This document shows positions 19,308 through 27,671 of a stretch of 64,000 nt of DNA, in pieces; position 1 is the first letter of the stretch, and every line of letters begins with the position of its first letter. The stretch is taken from contig NZ_FOSN01000001.1 in assembly GCF_900114285.1 (NCBI RefSeq), positions 186,001-250,000 on the forward strand. The letters run 5' to 3'. The notes beneath the pieces are model-generated. The model was not told the DNA's origin and made no database searches. It saw only the letters and a list, made by a program, of their open reading frames with translations. The position numbers and the translations under genes are program-made. The stretch is from Methylocapsa palsarum. Lineage in GTDB: Bacteria; Pseudomonadota; Alphaproteobacteria; Rhizobiales; Beijerinckiaceae.

Positions 19308-19336
19308 TTGACACCGGCGGCGCGAGTATCTAGACC
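19308..19336 (+). promoter_or_regulatory. Likely sigma-70-type promoter of tRNA-Gln
   Basis: TTGACA (19308-19313) is separated by exactly 17 bp from TAGACC (19331-19336). The consensus -35 and correct spacing 65 bp before the tRNA make a promoter likely; the -10 matches only in part. Confidence 0.55.
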
Positions 19337-19400
19337 ACGCTCGCACGGGACGCGTCGGAGCGGCGCGCCCTGCCCATGGGGCCGCTTGATTCATGCGCCT

Positions 19401-19474
19401 TGGGGGATAGTTCAACGGTAGAACAGCGGACTCTGACTCCGTCAATCTTGGTTCGAATCCAGGTCCCCCAGCCA
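19401..19474 (+). tRNA. tRNA-Gln, anticodon CUG, CCA encoded
   Basis: The 74-nt gene folds as a standard cloverleaf: acceptor TGGGGGA/TCCCCCA, D arm with AGTTCAACGGTAGAAC, anticodon stem GCGGA/TCCGT around CTCTGAC giving anticodon CTG, and T arm GGTTCGAATCC. The UGGGG start is typical of tRNA-Gln. CCA is encoded at 19472-19474. No integrase or attachment-site duplication is visible downstream. Confidence 0.95.
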
Positions 19475-19837
19475 AATCACACTTTTAGCCGTTTTGGCGC
19501 TCTCGTCCGCCGCGCTGCGGATGTTTCCGCAAGACTGTCAATCGGTTGGAGGGGAGCCGCGGCCGCTTCGCCAAACTTTCGAGCGCGGGCGATTTGTCGC
19601 ACGATCCGCTGACGCAGAGCGGCGGCCTCGCTTCTACGGCTTCGAATGTTTCGATGACGATTCGCCCGGGGATAGGGTGGGCAGGGGCCGGCCGGGTCAC
19701 CCTGAACCATTTACGCGAAACATCAGCTGCGCCCGCGCCTCGGCGGACTCAACGCTCCGGGGCGCGGACTGAGGCTTTGGTCGCCGGATACGGGATGGAT
19801 CCGGCATGAGCGGCGCAATGATTGATAGACATTTATT
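19475..19837. other. tRNA-lrp intergenic region, nothing recognised
   Basis: Several overlapping frames of 70-90 codons exist on both strands, but none has a start signal, a family motif or a credible composition. I find no integrase fragment, repeat or attachment site after the tRNA. The last 40 bp grade into the AT-rich lrp promoter. Confidence 0.4.
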
Positions 19838-19852
19838 CTATAAAGTTTATAG
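19838..19852. promoter_or_regulatory. Palindromic operator/promoter in front of the Lrp-family gene
   Basis: CTATAAA-G-TTTATAG is a perfect 15-bp palindrome inside an AT-rich stretch 30 bp before the chosen lrp start. TATAAA and TATAGT within it could serve as a -10. A palindrome overlapping its own promoter fits the autoregulation common in Lrp/AsnC regulators. Confidence 0.5.
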
Positions 19853-19881
19853 TTTGAATGGATATCGGTTTGGACCTTGCC

Positions 19882-20349
19882 ATGAACCACCTGAAACCTC
19901 TCGATTCCATGGACAGACGGATCCTGCGCATCGTTCAGCGGGACGCCTCCCTGACGATTTCCGAAATCGCGGCGCAAATCGGCCTGTCTCAAACGCCATG
20001 CTGGAAAAGATTGCAGCGGCTCGAGGCTTTGGGCGTCATCAAGAGACGCATCGCCGTGCTCGATCCGAAGAAGCTCGGGCTGGGGCTGACGGTCTTCGTG
20101 TCGATTGAGGTCGGGCAGCATTCGGGCGAGGAACTGACCCGATTTGTCGACTGCGTCTCATCCATGGAGGAAATCATGGATGTTTATCGCGTCGCCGGCG
20201 ATGTCGACTTCGTTCTGCGCGTCGTCGTTCCCGACACCGCGGCCTTCGACGTCGTTTACGGAAAATTGCGCGACCTCATTCCGCTCAAGAACGTGACGTC
20301 CCACATCGCGCTCGAAAACATCAAGTCCGAAACCGCTTTCCCGGTTTGA
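19882..20349 (+). CDS. Lrp/AsnC-family transcriptional regulator
   Basis: These regulators bind amino acids through a C-terminal RAM domain and DNA through an N-terminal helix-turn-helix. The 155-residue product has LDSMDRRILRIVQRDA at the start, the DNA-recognition helix in LSQTPCWKRLQRLEALGVI, and a RAM domain from about residue 70 with YRVAGDVDFVLRVVVPD and a closing SETAFPV. An in-frame ATG at 19858 would add 8 residues but falls within the likely transcription start region, so I prefer 19882. It converges with the encapsulin cargo gene. Its effector is unknown; a sulfur amino acid would suit the neighbourhood, but that is a guess. Confidence 0.9.
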   Translation: MNHLKPLDSMDRRILRIVQRDASLTISEIAAQIGLSQTPCWKRLQRLEALGVIKRRIAVLDPKKLGLGLTVFVSIEVGQHSGEELTRFVDCVSSMEEIMDVYRVAGDVDFVLRVVVPDTAAFDVVYGKLRDLIPLKNVTSHIALENIKSETAFPV

Positions 20350-20381
20350 GCGGGCTTCCGCAGTCCATTACGCGGGCGGAG

Positions 20382-20400
20382 CGCGCTAGAGCGCGTTTTT
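20382..20400 (+). terminator. Short Rho-independent terminator after lrp
   Basis: CGCGC-TAGA-GCGCG is followed directly by TTTTT, 33 bp past the lrp stop. The stem is only 5 bp but GC-only. Confidence 0.5.
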
Positions 20401-20485
20401 CACGCAGACGGGACGCGTCAAGCCGGCTGACCGCTGACCTTTGGAACGCGCGCGATCAGGACCGCGCGCGATAGGATTTCTGGAT

Positions 20486-22840
20486 CTAGATCCGGTGAAG
20501 GGCGGCGACGAGGCAGTCGATATCGTCGTAGGTATTGTACAGCGCCAGAGACGGCCTCACCGTGGTCTCGAGCCCGAAACGGCGCAGGATCGGCTGCGCG
20601 CAATGATGTCCCGCCCGCACGGCGACGCCTTCCCGGTCGAGCGCGGCGCCGACGTCCTCGCTGCGGCAGCCGTCGAGGACAAACGAAACGAGGCCCGCCT
20701 TTTCTTTCGCCGTGCCGATGATGCTGAGACCCGGCACGCCAAGGAGGCCGTGGGTGAGGTAGCCGAGCAGTTCATGCTCGTAGGCGGCGATATTGCCCAT
20801 GCCGATGCGGTCGAGATAGTCGATCGCGGCGCCGAGGCCGACCGCGTCGGCGATATTGCCAGTGCCGGCCTCGAACCGGCCTGGCGGCGGCTGATAGATG
20901 GTCTTTTCGAACGTGACGTCGGCGATCATGTTGCCGCCGCCTTGCCAGGGCGGCATCGCGGCGAGAACCTCGGGCTTGCCGTAAAGCGCCCCGATGCCTG
21001 TGGGGCCGAAAACCTTGTGGCCCGAAAAAACATAGAAGTCGCAGTCCAGCGCCTGAACGTCGACAGGCATGTGCGACACCGCCTGGGCGCCGTCGACAAG
21101 CACGCAGGCGCCATGCCGATGCGCGATCGCGACCATCTCCTGAGCCGGCGTGATCGTTCCCAGCGCGTTGGAGACCTGGGGAAGGGAGACGAGACGCGTC
21201 CTTGGTCCGAGCAGCGCGGTGTATTCGTCGAGCAGGATTTGGCCGCTGTCATCCACCGGCGCGACGCGCAGCACGGCGCCGGTTTCGGCGCACAACATCT
21301 GCCAGGGCACGATATTGGCGTGATGTTCGAGCCAGGTGACGACGATCTCGTCGCCTTCGCGGATGTTGCGCCTGCCCCAGGTCTTGGCGACGAGATTGAT
21401 CGCTTCGGTGGCGCCGCGCGTGAAGACGATCTCGTTGGACGATCCGGCGCCGAGAAACCGCCGGACCTTCTCGCGCGAGGCCTCGTAGGCGTCGGTCGAG
21501 CGGGCGGCGAGCGCGTGAGCGGCGCGATGGATGTTCGAGTTCTCGGTTTTGTAGAACAGCGCGAGCCGATCGATCACCGCCTGCGGTTTTTGCGTGGTCG
21601 CGGCGTTGTCGAGCCAGACGAGGGGCTTGCCGTGAACCTTTTCGCGCAGGATCGGGAAATCGCGCTTGATCGCATGGGCGTCGAAGGCGCGCGCGCCGGA
21701 AATGAGTTCGGAGGAAAGCAGCGCGCGCGTTTGCGGAGCCGCCGCGCCGTCAGCGTGGGCGGGCGCCGAGGCGGTCTGCGCGTCGTTGAGGAAATAGAGC
21801 GTTTCGCCAGGAACCTGAGAAGGGACGAGGGGAAGCGCGTCGTGCGAAAATCCGGCCGGTCCTGATCGCGAACCAAACGAGGCCGTCTCGCCGAGATCCT
21901 GCGGCCTAAGATCGCTTTCGGTTGGGAAATTGTCGCCAAAGGCGGGGCTCTGCTCGAACGAGGGCGCAAGAGCAGGAACTGGCGTAAGAGGAGCTGGCGC
22001 AAGAGCAGGAGCAAGTGTGTGAGGCGCGCCAGATTGCGGCGCCTCGTAGGGAAACGAAGGCGCGAAGCCGGCGCCGGATGGCGGCGCGGGAACCGGGCTG
22101 AACTGCCCGGGAACCGCAATCGGCGGAAGCGGCGCGGGAGCCGTAGCGCCCTGGCCGAGAAAATAAAGCGCGTCGCCGCCCTGGCCGGACGCAAGATTCA
22201 AAGGGATCGACGGTGAAAGCCCTCCCGGAAACCCCGAGGGCCGCGTTGTGGGAACGAAGGATGTGACAGCGCCGAGAGAGTGTGGGATCGCCGCGAGACT
22301 GGCTTCGTTCGGGAAGTCCGACGCGGGCGAACCTTTCGACGCAAAGCCTCCCGACCCAAAACCTTGCGGAGAGCCTTGCGGAGAGGCCTGGCCTTTTTCA
22401 ATGGACGGCCCGGAAAAACCCGCGAGCGGAAGCGGCGATTCGACAGCGCCCGCCGGAAGACCAGTCGCGCCGGTGGCGAGGCCCGCGGCCGGAACATGCT
22501 GTGCGGGCGCCTGCGCGGATAGCGTCGGATGACCCGGAAGTTCGGTGACAAAGGGGAGCGATTGCGCACCCGGCGCGCTGGTTGCGGGCGCGGCGGCGGC
22601 GGCGCCGATCGCGCCCGGCAGCGACGTCGGCGGCGCCGGGGCGCGCTCCGCCGTCACGATATGATTTGCGAGCGCCTGCGGATCGACGGCCTGCCCAGGC
22701 GAACCGTTGAAAAACGCGTTGGCCAGATGCGCGATCAATCCCGGATCAACGACGCCCGGACCCTGGCCGCCCCATTGCGGGGCGGGGGGAGTCGCCACCG
22801 GCGCGGTCGCGGCGGCGTGGCGGGGATCAGGTATATTCAT
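20486..22840 (-). CDS. Encapsulin-associated cysteine desulfurase with long N-terminal cargo-loading region
   Basis: The C-terminal 400 residues are a complete SufS-type (class II) cysteine desulfurase: AFDAHAIKRDFPIL start, WLDNAATTQKP, PLP lysine in FSGHKVFGPTG (about residue 608) and catalytic cysteine in RAGHHCAQPI (about 746). It takes sulfur from cysteine, giving alanine and a persulfide. The first 375 residues are a disordered Ala/Pro/Gly region with hydrophobic islands: LIAHLANAFFNG near 34-45 and two LYFL motifs near 224 and 347. Cargo enzymes of family 2A encapsulins have such a region, but usually nearer 200-230 residues. The ATG at 22840 lies 14 nt inside the shell gene, so the two are translationally coupled. 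Confidence 0.93.
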   Translation of the reverse strand: MNIPDPRHAAATAPVATPPAPQWGGQGPGVVDPGLIAHLANAFFNGSPGQAVDPQALANHIVTAERAPAPPTSLPGAIGAAAAAPATSAPGAQSLPFVTELPGHPTLSAQAPAQHVPAAGLATGATGLPAGAVESPLPLAGFSGPSIEKGQASPQGSPQGFGSGGFASKGSPASDFPNEASLAAIPHSLGAVTSFVPTTRPSGFPGGLSPSIPLNLASGQGGDALYFLGQGATAPAPLPPIAVPGQFSPVPAPPSGAGFAPSFPYEAPQSGAPHTLAPALAPAPLTPVPALAPSFEQSPAFGDNFPTESDLRPQDLGETASFGSRSGPAGFSHDALPLVPSQVPGETLYFLNDAQTASAPAHADGAAAPQTRALLSSELISGARAFDAHAIKRDFPILREKVHGKPLVWLDNAATTQKPQAVIDRLALFYKTENSNIHRAAHALAARSTDAYEASREKVRRFLGAGSSNEIVFTRGATEAINLVAKTWGRRNIREGDEIVVTWLEHHANIVPWQMLCAETGAVLRVAPVDDSGQILLDEYTALLGPRTRLVSLPQVSNALGTITPAQEMVAIAHRHGACVLVDGAQAVSHMPVDVQALDCDFYVFSGHKVFGPTGIGALYGKPEVLAAMPPWQGGGNMIADVTFEKTIYQPPPGRFEAGTGNIADAVGLGAAIDYLDRIGMGNIAAYEHELLGYLTHGLLGVPGLSIIGTAKEKAGLVSFVLDGCRSEDVGAALDREGVAVRAGHHCAQPILRRFGLETTVRPSLALYNTYDDIDCLVAALHRI

Positions 22841-23768
22841 GATAGTGACCGACCTCCACGTTCTCCAGCACGCCGAGCGCATCCGGGGTCAGGATAGCCG
22901 AAGAGCAGTAGAGCGAGATCAGGTAGGAGGCGATCGCCTTGCGGTTGATGCCCATGAACCGGACCGAGAGGCTGGGGGTCACTTCGCCCGGAACGCCCGG
23001 CTGGAACAGGCCGACGACGCCCTGCTTCTTTTCGCCCGTGCGCAGCAGGAGAATGGTCGACGTGCCGCCGCCGTCTGCCGATTCCGCGATCTTGAGTTTG
23101 TCGCTGGGAACGAGCGGAATGCCCCGCCAGGTCAGGAAGGGCGTGCCGAACAGGTTGATGGTTGGCGGCGGGACGCCGCGGCGCGTGCACTCGCGTCCGA
23201 AGGCCGCGATCGCGCGGGGATGGGAAAGAAAGAAGGCCGGCTCTTTCCAGACGCGCGCGATCAACTCGTCCATATCGTCCGGCGTCGGCGGTCCGCGGCG
23301 GGTGGAGATTTTCATGAACGGAGCGGCGTTGGTCAGGATGCCGTAGTCGCCGTTGTAGATGAGTTCGCTTTCCTGACGCTCCTTGACCTTCTCGATCAAC
23401 AGCCGAAGCTGTTCCTGAATTTGATCATAAGGTTGATTGTAGAGGTCGGACACGCGGGTCTGGACGTCGAGCACCGTCGTCACGGCGTTCAGAAAATACT
23501 CCCGCGGCGCAGTCTCATAATCGACGAAGGTTTCCGGCAGGTCGCTGTCGCGGTCCCGGCTGGGACTGCATTCGACGTCGCTGACGCCCTCCGTGTCCTT
23601 GACCCGGTTCAGGCGGTAGATGCCGGCCTCGACGGGAACCCAGGGCAGGAACGACACGAGCCAGCGCGGCGTGATGCCGGACCATTGAGCGCGCGTCTTG
23701 GTGGCGTTGGCGAGTTGGCGGGCGGCCGGCTCACTCAGCGTGCGGCGAACCTCGACGTCATCAGGCAT
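22827..23768 (-). CDS. Family 2A encapsulin shell protein (SrpI-like)
   Basis: The 313-residue product has the HK97-fold shell pattern of family 2A: an N-terminal arm with LSEPAARQLANATKT, then GITPRWLVSFLPWVPVEAGIY, a helical P-domain with VSDLYNQPYDQIQEQLRLL, and a C-terminal A-domain region with KLKIAE and SLSVRFMGINRKAIASYL. It lacks the inserted cyclic-nucleotide-like domain of family 2B. Sixty copies would form a compartment of about 25 nm. The start has AAGGAG 9 nt upstream. It is the first gene of a two-gene operon, with its desulfurase cargo second. Homologues such as Synechococcus SrpI are induced by sulfur limitation and package cysteine desulfurase. Confidence 0.9.
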   Translation of the reverse strand: MPDDVEVRRTLSEPAARQLANATKTRAQWSGITPRWLVSFLPWVPVEAGIYRLNRVKDTEGVSDVECSPSRDRDSDLPETFVDYETAPREYFLNAVTTVLDVQTRVSDLYNQPYDQIQEQLRLLIEKVKERQESELIYNGDYGILTNAAPFMKISTRRGPPTPDDMDELIARVWKEPAFFLSHPRAIAAFGRECTRRGVPPPTINLFGTPFLTWRGIPLVPSDKLKIAESADGGGTSTILLLRTGEKKQGVVGLFQPGVPGEVTPSLSVRFMGINRKAIASYLISLYCSSAILTPDALGVLENVEVGHYHEYT

Positions 23769-24007
23769 TGAGAAGACACTCCTTTTCGCGGGCGGATCGG
23801 ATCAACGCGAACAGGACGCTCTGTAGCATCGGTCGTAGAGAAAATTATTCTTTATTGGTCTATTGAATGATTTTTCAATGCGAGCCAAAATATATACTTT
23901 GTAAAATCAACCAATTTAGTCAGGAAGACGTGCGGTCGCCTGTGACACCTTATCTCTCAACAGGGAGGCCTCGGACAATTCCAGGCGATCATTGGGCCAA
24001 GCGAGCC
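23769..24007 (-). promoter_or_regulatory. AT-rich control region of the encapsulin operon with palindrome
   Basis: Between the shell start and the hairpin after the outer-membrane gene lies a sharply AT-rich stretch (about 23840-23925). It contains ATTGAA-TGATTT-TTCAAT (23862-23879), a perfect 6-6-6 inverted repeat. Its TTGAAA (minus strand) could be a -35, with TAAAGA 18 bp on as a weak -10, which would place a repressor or LysR-type site over the promoter. No open frame is credible here. Confidence 0.5.
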
Positions 24008-24031
24008 CTGGCGGACCCGGAAATCCGCCAG
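24008..24031 (-). terminator. Hairpin after the outer-membrane barrel gene
   Basis: CTGGCGGA and TCCGCCAG form a perfect 8-bp stem around an 8-nt loop, 25 bp past the stop of the minus-strand gene at 24057. There is no T-run, so termination efficiency is uncertain. Confidence 0.45.
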
Positions 24032-24056
24032 GAAAAGCGCCTCACGGCGCGGCCTG

Positions 24057-24788
24057 TCAATATTTCGCGACGACGGTGGGCGCGGGCGCGCCGAACTTGT
24101 AGCTGAAGCCAACCTGCACCTGGTTTTGCGAGAATTGATGGCTCTGGAAGACATTAGGGAACACGATGGGTCCATCATAATAATAATGGAAATGGGTGTA
24201 GCGATATTCGGCGCGCACCGACCAGTTGGCGTCTATGGCGTATTCGACGCCGCCGCCGACGGTCCAGCCGGTGTTCGTCGTTGAAAAGCTGTTGGCGCCG
24301 CCAAGGATGTTGTACTGGTTGTGAATCCAGCCGAAATTCACGCCTCCGGTCGCGTAGAGCAGGGTTCGGTCGATGGCGTAGCCGACACGGCCCCGAATCG
24401 AGCCCTGGACAGGCGTGTTGATGTTCGAATTGACGTAGGGAACCGGATTAATCGACTGGTGCAGGCTCGTGCCGTTGACGTCGCCTTCGAGACCGAGCAC
24501 GAATTGATTGATCTGCCAATTATACCCGACATGAGCGCCGCCGATGACGCCCGCAGGCGAGACCGTGCTCGACGCGTTGTTGACCGGGGCGACCGTTACG
24601 GAGCCAAGCGGGCCTTGCAACCATAGATTTCCATAGTCCTGCCCCCATCCGTAGCCAATCTGGCCGCCGATGTAGAACCCTGCCCATGTGAAGGCTGGCG
24701 GGGGCGGCGCGACCGCGAGGTCCGCCGCGGTGGCGGCGCCGGTCAGCGCAACGGCCGACACGGCGGACAATACAAGTCTTCTCATCAT
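24057..24788 (-). CDS. Outer-membrane beta-barrel protein, Omp25/Omp31-like
   Basis: The 243-residue product has a signal peptide ending TGAATAAD, a PPPPAFTWAGFYIGGQIGYGW segment typical of rhizobial porin-like proteins of the Omp25/Omp31 group, alternating beta-strands such as GSIRGRVGYAI, LLYATGGVNFGWI, WSVRAEYRYTHF, and a terminal strand ending FSYKFG with an unusual extension APAPTVVAKY. Eight strands are likely. An ATG pair gives starts at 24788 or 24785. It lies 68 bp after the TonB-dependent receptor on the same strand and could be cotranscribed with it. Ligand unknown. Confidence 0.85.
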   Translation of the reverse strand: MMRRLVLSAVSAVALTGAATAADLAVAPPPPAFTWAGFYIGGQIGYGWGQDYGNLWLQGPLGSVTVAPVNNASSTVSPAGVIGGAHVGYNWQINQFVLGLEGDVNGTSLHQSINPVPYVNSNINTPVQGSIRGRVGYAIDRTLLYATGGVNFGWIHNQYNILGGANSFSTTNTGWTVGGGVEYAIDANWSVRAEYRYTHFHYYYDGPIVFPNVFQSHQFSQNQVQVGFSYKFGAPAPTVVAKY

Positions 24789-24856
24789 GATCTATCCACT
24801 TTCAGATTGTGTGTTGAACAAATCGCCAGGTCTTTTCAGTCAATGCCAGAGCTTGG

Positions 24857-27301
24857 TCAGAGTTTGGCTCTCAGCGTAAATCCGACCATGAGCGGGTCGC
24901 CGACGAGGCCGCCGATGGCGCCGCCAGGGAGCGCCGTCGCCGACACGTTGAGCCAATAACGCTTGTTGAGCGCATTGTGGGCCCAGGCCTGCAAGTCCCA
25001 GCTTCCGTCTTCGAACCGGACGCCCGCATGAATGTTCAGCAAACCGTACCCGGGAATCCTGCTGTAGATCGAATCGTCGGCGAGCGAGTAGATTTGAGTC
25101 TGATAGGTCCAGTCAACGCCGCCATAACCGACGAGCGGTTTTTGGAACGCCTCGATCACCTGCCCGAGATTCTTGGCGTATTCGAAGCCTGTCGCCATCG
25201 CGAATTTTGGCGTGATCGGCAATGGCTTTCCGGTCAGGTTGCAAGAGCCGACGGTGTTGCTCAATTCGAACGGGCAGGCGGCGTTCTTGTAGTCCGAATA
25301 GAACGCATCATCATACGTAAACGACGCGTAAGTGTTTAATTCCTCGATGGGCCTGTAGCGGACGTCGAATTCGACGCCGCGCGAAACGGCGCCGCCAGCG
25401 TTAGCAAGATAAGTCACTGTGTTGCCGCCAACGATAGCCGACGCGTTGGTGATATAGCCATGATTATACATCACGAAGCCGGCGAGGTTGGTCAGCAGCT
25501 TCTGATCGAGAAAGCTTCCCTTGAGGCCGGCTTCGTAATTTTGAACGATCTCCGGATTTACGGTCACCGGCACGCCGGCGGGGAGATTGGCGACCGGGTT
25601 GGGACCGCCGCCTCGCCCGCCCTGGGAGACGGTCACATAGCCAAGAATGTCGGGCGTGAATTTATAGGAAGCGGACCCGAGGAACGACAGGATACCCTGA
25701 TGGGTGTTCGCCGTGTATTGCTTGTCCGCGCCGAAGAAAGCGATAGACGTGGCCTTGGCGAGCGCAGCCTGCGCCGGCGTCAGCCCGGAATAATCCTGCT
25801 GAGTAAAAATATACTGCCGGAAGATGCTCTCTTTAGCATAATAGGAATAACGCACGCCTCCCGTGATGTCCAACTCCGGCGTTGCGTGCCAGACGCCCTG
25901 AGCGTAGGGAGCGATCTGGTTGGTTAGAGGATTATCGTAAGTCTGACGCCCGAGGTAATTATAGGCGGCGTTGGCGACCTTGATGGGAAGAGCTGGGGAT
26001 TTGTAGTAAAGCGCCGCATCGCTCCCGTTGGTCGTCAGGCCGAAATCGTAGAGCTGTTCATACAGATAAAACAGACCTGCGAAGCCCTCGACGGGCAATC
26101 CCTTGGGCGAGGAAATCTTGATGTCCTCAACCACCGAACGCGACGGCGAGACGTGGCCGTTGGTATTTGTCACCAATTGAGGCGCGATCAGCGCGTTCTC
26201 ACGGTTGTTCGGATGGAACTCCCAATCCTGAAACGACGAAATGGAACTCAGTGTGAACCCGTTGAAGCGATAATCGATGCTTGCAGAGGCGCCGTAGTTT
26301 TCCTGAGCCGTTTGGAGGTAGCCGTTGATCGAAGCGATATAATTCTGCGGCGCGCCGCTGGTGGGGACGTTGTAATTGAGCCGCCCGATGCGCGTGTAGA
26401 AATTATTCGGCACCGCCGCCCCGTTCGCGTAATTCGTCACGGCTCCAGCGAAAAGATTGACGCAGCACGCCTGATTCACATGAGCATAGCTGAGCGTGAA
26501 CCGGGCGGTGAGATCCTCGGTCGGCGTATAGAGAAATTGCAGCCGTGCGCCCTTGTCATGCCAGTCGCTGAAGTTTTGTCCCGGCCCGTTATAGTTCGAG
26601 ATATAGCCCTGACGGTCGGTGTCGAACACCGACAGACGGAACGCGGCTTTGTCGCTGTCGGCGATCGCCCCTGTGGCCGACGCCTTGAGCTGCACGAAAT
26701 TGTAGTTGCCATAGGAGATTTCTCCGGTCTCCTGGGCGACAAAACTTGGCAGAGCGGTTGATATGTTGACGATGCCGCCGGTGCTGTCCTGGCCGCCCGA
26801 GGTTCCTTGCGGGCCCTTGAGAACCTGAACGCCGATGAGATCAGGGATATCGAACACCGCCTGGCCGGGGCGTGGCTGGTAGACCCCGTCGATATAGATC
26901 GGCACGCCGCCATAGATGCCGTCGGTGGCGTTCGAAGACGAAGCGCCGAAGCCGCGGATGTTGAATGTCAGGTTGCGGACGTTGCCGTAGCGGAACTGGA
27001 GACTGGGCTCCAGCTTTTGCGCTTGAGCGAGGTTGGTGATGTTGAGGGATTGAATCTGCTCTTGTGTAATGACGGTCGCGGAGACCGCCTTTTCCTGATA
27101 CGCCGTCGCCTGTTTTTGCGAGACGGCCTGCACGCTGGTCGGATTTGCATCCTCCGGCCCAGCGCTAACCACCACGTCTTCGACATGGCCTTCCGCGGGC
27201 GGCGCCGCGTCCTGAGCGAAGGCTGCGGTGGTCATCGTGAGGCCAAGGCAGAGCGGCAGGCCGACTCGTCGCCCGATACGGTGTTGCTTTCTCTTTTTCA
27301 T
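24857..27301 (-). CDS. TonB-dependent outer-membrane receptor
   Basis: This class imports scarce ligands across the outer membrane with energy from TonB. The 814-residue product has a signal peptide (KKRKQ start, cleavage at about AFA-QD), a TonB box VEDVVVSA, a plug domain with LEPSLQFRYGNVRNLTFNIRG and VQVLKGPQGT, and a 22-strand barrel ending LMVGFTLRAKL with a terminal basic Leu instead of Phe. The ATG at 27301 gives the signal peptide at the N-terminus; the frame stays open 216 nt upstream without a better start. tonB-exbB-exbD lies 2 kb away. The closest match by eye is the siderophore/sugar receptor type with an STGGIVNI plug motif, but the substrate cannot be read from sequence. Confidence 0.93.
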   Translation of the reverse strand: MKKRKQHRIGRRVGLPLCLGLTMTTAAFAQDAAPPAEGHVEDVVVSAGPEDANPTSVQAVSQKQATAYQEKAVSATVITQEQIQSLNITNLAQAQKLEPSLQFRYGNVRNLTFNIRGFGASSSNATDGIYGGVPIYIDGVYQPRPGQAVFDIPDLIGVQVLKGPQGTSGGQDSTGGIVNISTALPSFVAQETGEISYGNYNFVQLKASATGAIADSDKAAFRLSVFDTDRQGYISNYNGPGQNFSDWHDKGARLQFLYTPTEDLTARFTLSYAHVNQACCVNLFAGAVTNYANGAAVPNNFYTRIGRLNYNVPTSGAPQNYIASINGYLQTAQENYGASASIDYRFNGFTLSSISSFQDWEFHPNNRENALIAPQLVTNTNGHVSPSRSVVEDIKISSPKGLPVEGFAGLFYLYEQLYDFGLTTNGSDAALYYKSPALPIKVANAAYNYLGRQTYDNPLTNQIAPYAQGVWHATPELDITGGVRYSYYAKESIFRQYIFTQQDYSGLTPAQAALAKATSIAFFGADKQYTANTHQGILSFLGSASYKFTPDILGYVTVSQGGRGGGPNPVANLPAGVPVTVNPEIVQNYEAGLKGSFLDQKLLTNLAGFVMYNHGYITNASAIVGGNTVTYLANAGGAVSRGVEFDVRYRPIEELNTYASFTYDDAFYSDYKNAACPFELSNTVGSCNLTGKPLPITPKFAMATGFEYAKNLGQVIEAFQKPLVGYGGVDWTYQTQIYSLADDSIYSRIPGYGLLNIHAGVRFEDGSWDLQAWAHNALNKRYWLNVSATALPGGAIGGLVGDPLMVGFTLRAKL

Positions 27302-27671
27302 GGTCGTGATCCGTTTGAGGGCGGCCGGCGAAACGGCGCCGCCGGCGCAATGGGTTGGGGTGCGCTTGTTGGACGCACACCCGACCAAAAAGCTAGGATT
27401 TAAATATCCAGTAGATTTGTAGAGAATATCAAATGGAAACTTGGCCGTACAACCAAACTCGCGGCTGCTATTGCAGAAATACAACAGTGGGAAGAGTCGG
27501 TTGGTCGACAGAAGCATGTCTGTCGCAGGCGAATCACAATCGGGTTTATGGTTGGCGCGCGCCGCGTCCGCGCGCTCACGGCGGGCGCCACGCTCGCGGT
27601 TGACGCCGCGGGATTCTGCCGATGAAACTCTGAACTGGCAGACTCTGGTCCTTGCGAACCACGATCGCGCG
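27302..27671. other. Receptor-regulator intergenic region
   Basis: There is no supportable gene here. It should hold the receptor promoter on the minus strand. An AT-rich part (27395-27440) contains GGATTTAAATATCC, a near palindrome, and at 27409-27423 CAGTAGATTTGTAGA, which matches 12 of 15 bases of the element at 46929-46943 but in the opposite orientation relative to the gene. Confidence 0.4.

Noticed and set aside
19401-19860. tRNA as an integration site for a genomic island
   Set aside because: No integrase, no duplicated tRNA 3' end and no island-like genes follow; the next gene is an ordinary Lrp regulator.
27409-27423. Fourth copy of the shared 15-bp element upstream of the TonB receptor
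   Set aside because: It matches only 12 of 15 bases of the site at 46929-46943 and has the opposite orientation to the gene. I list the region but do not count it as a site.
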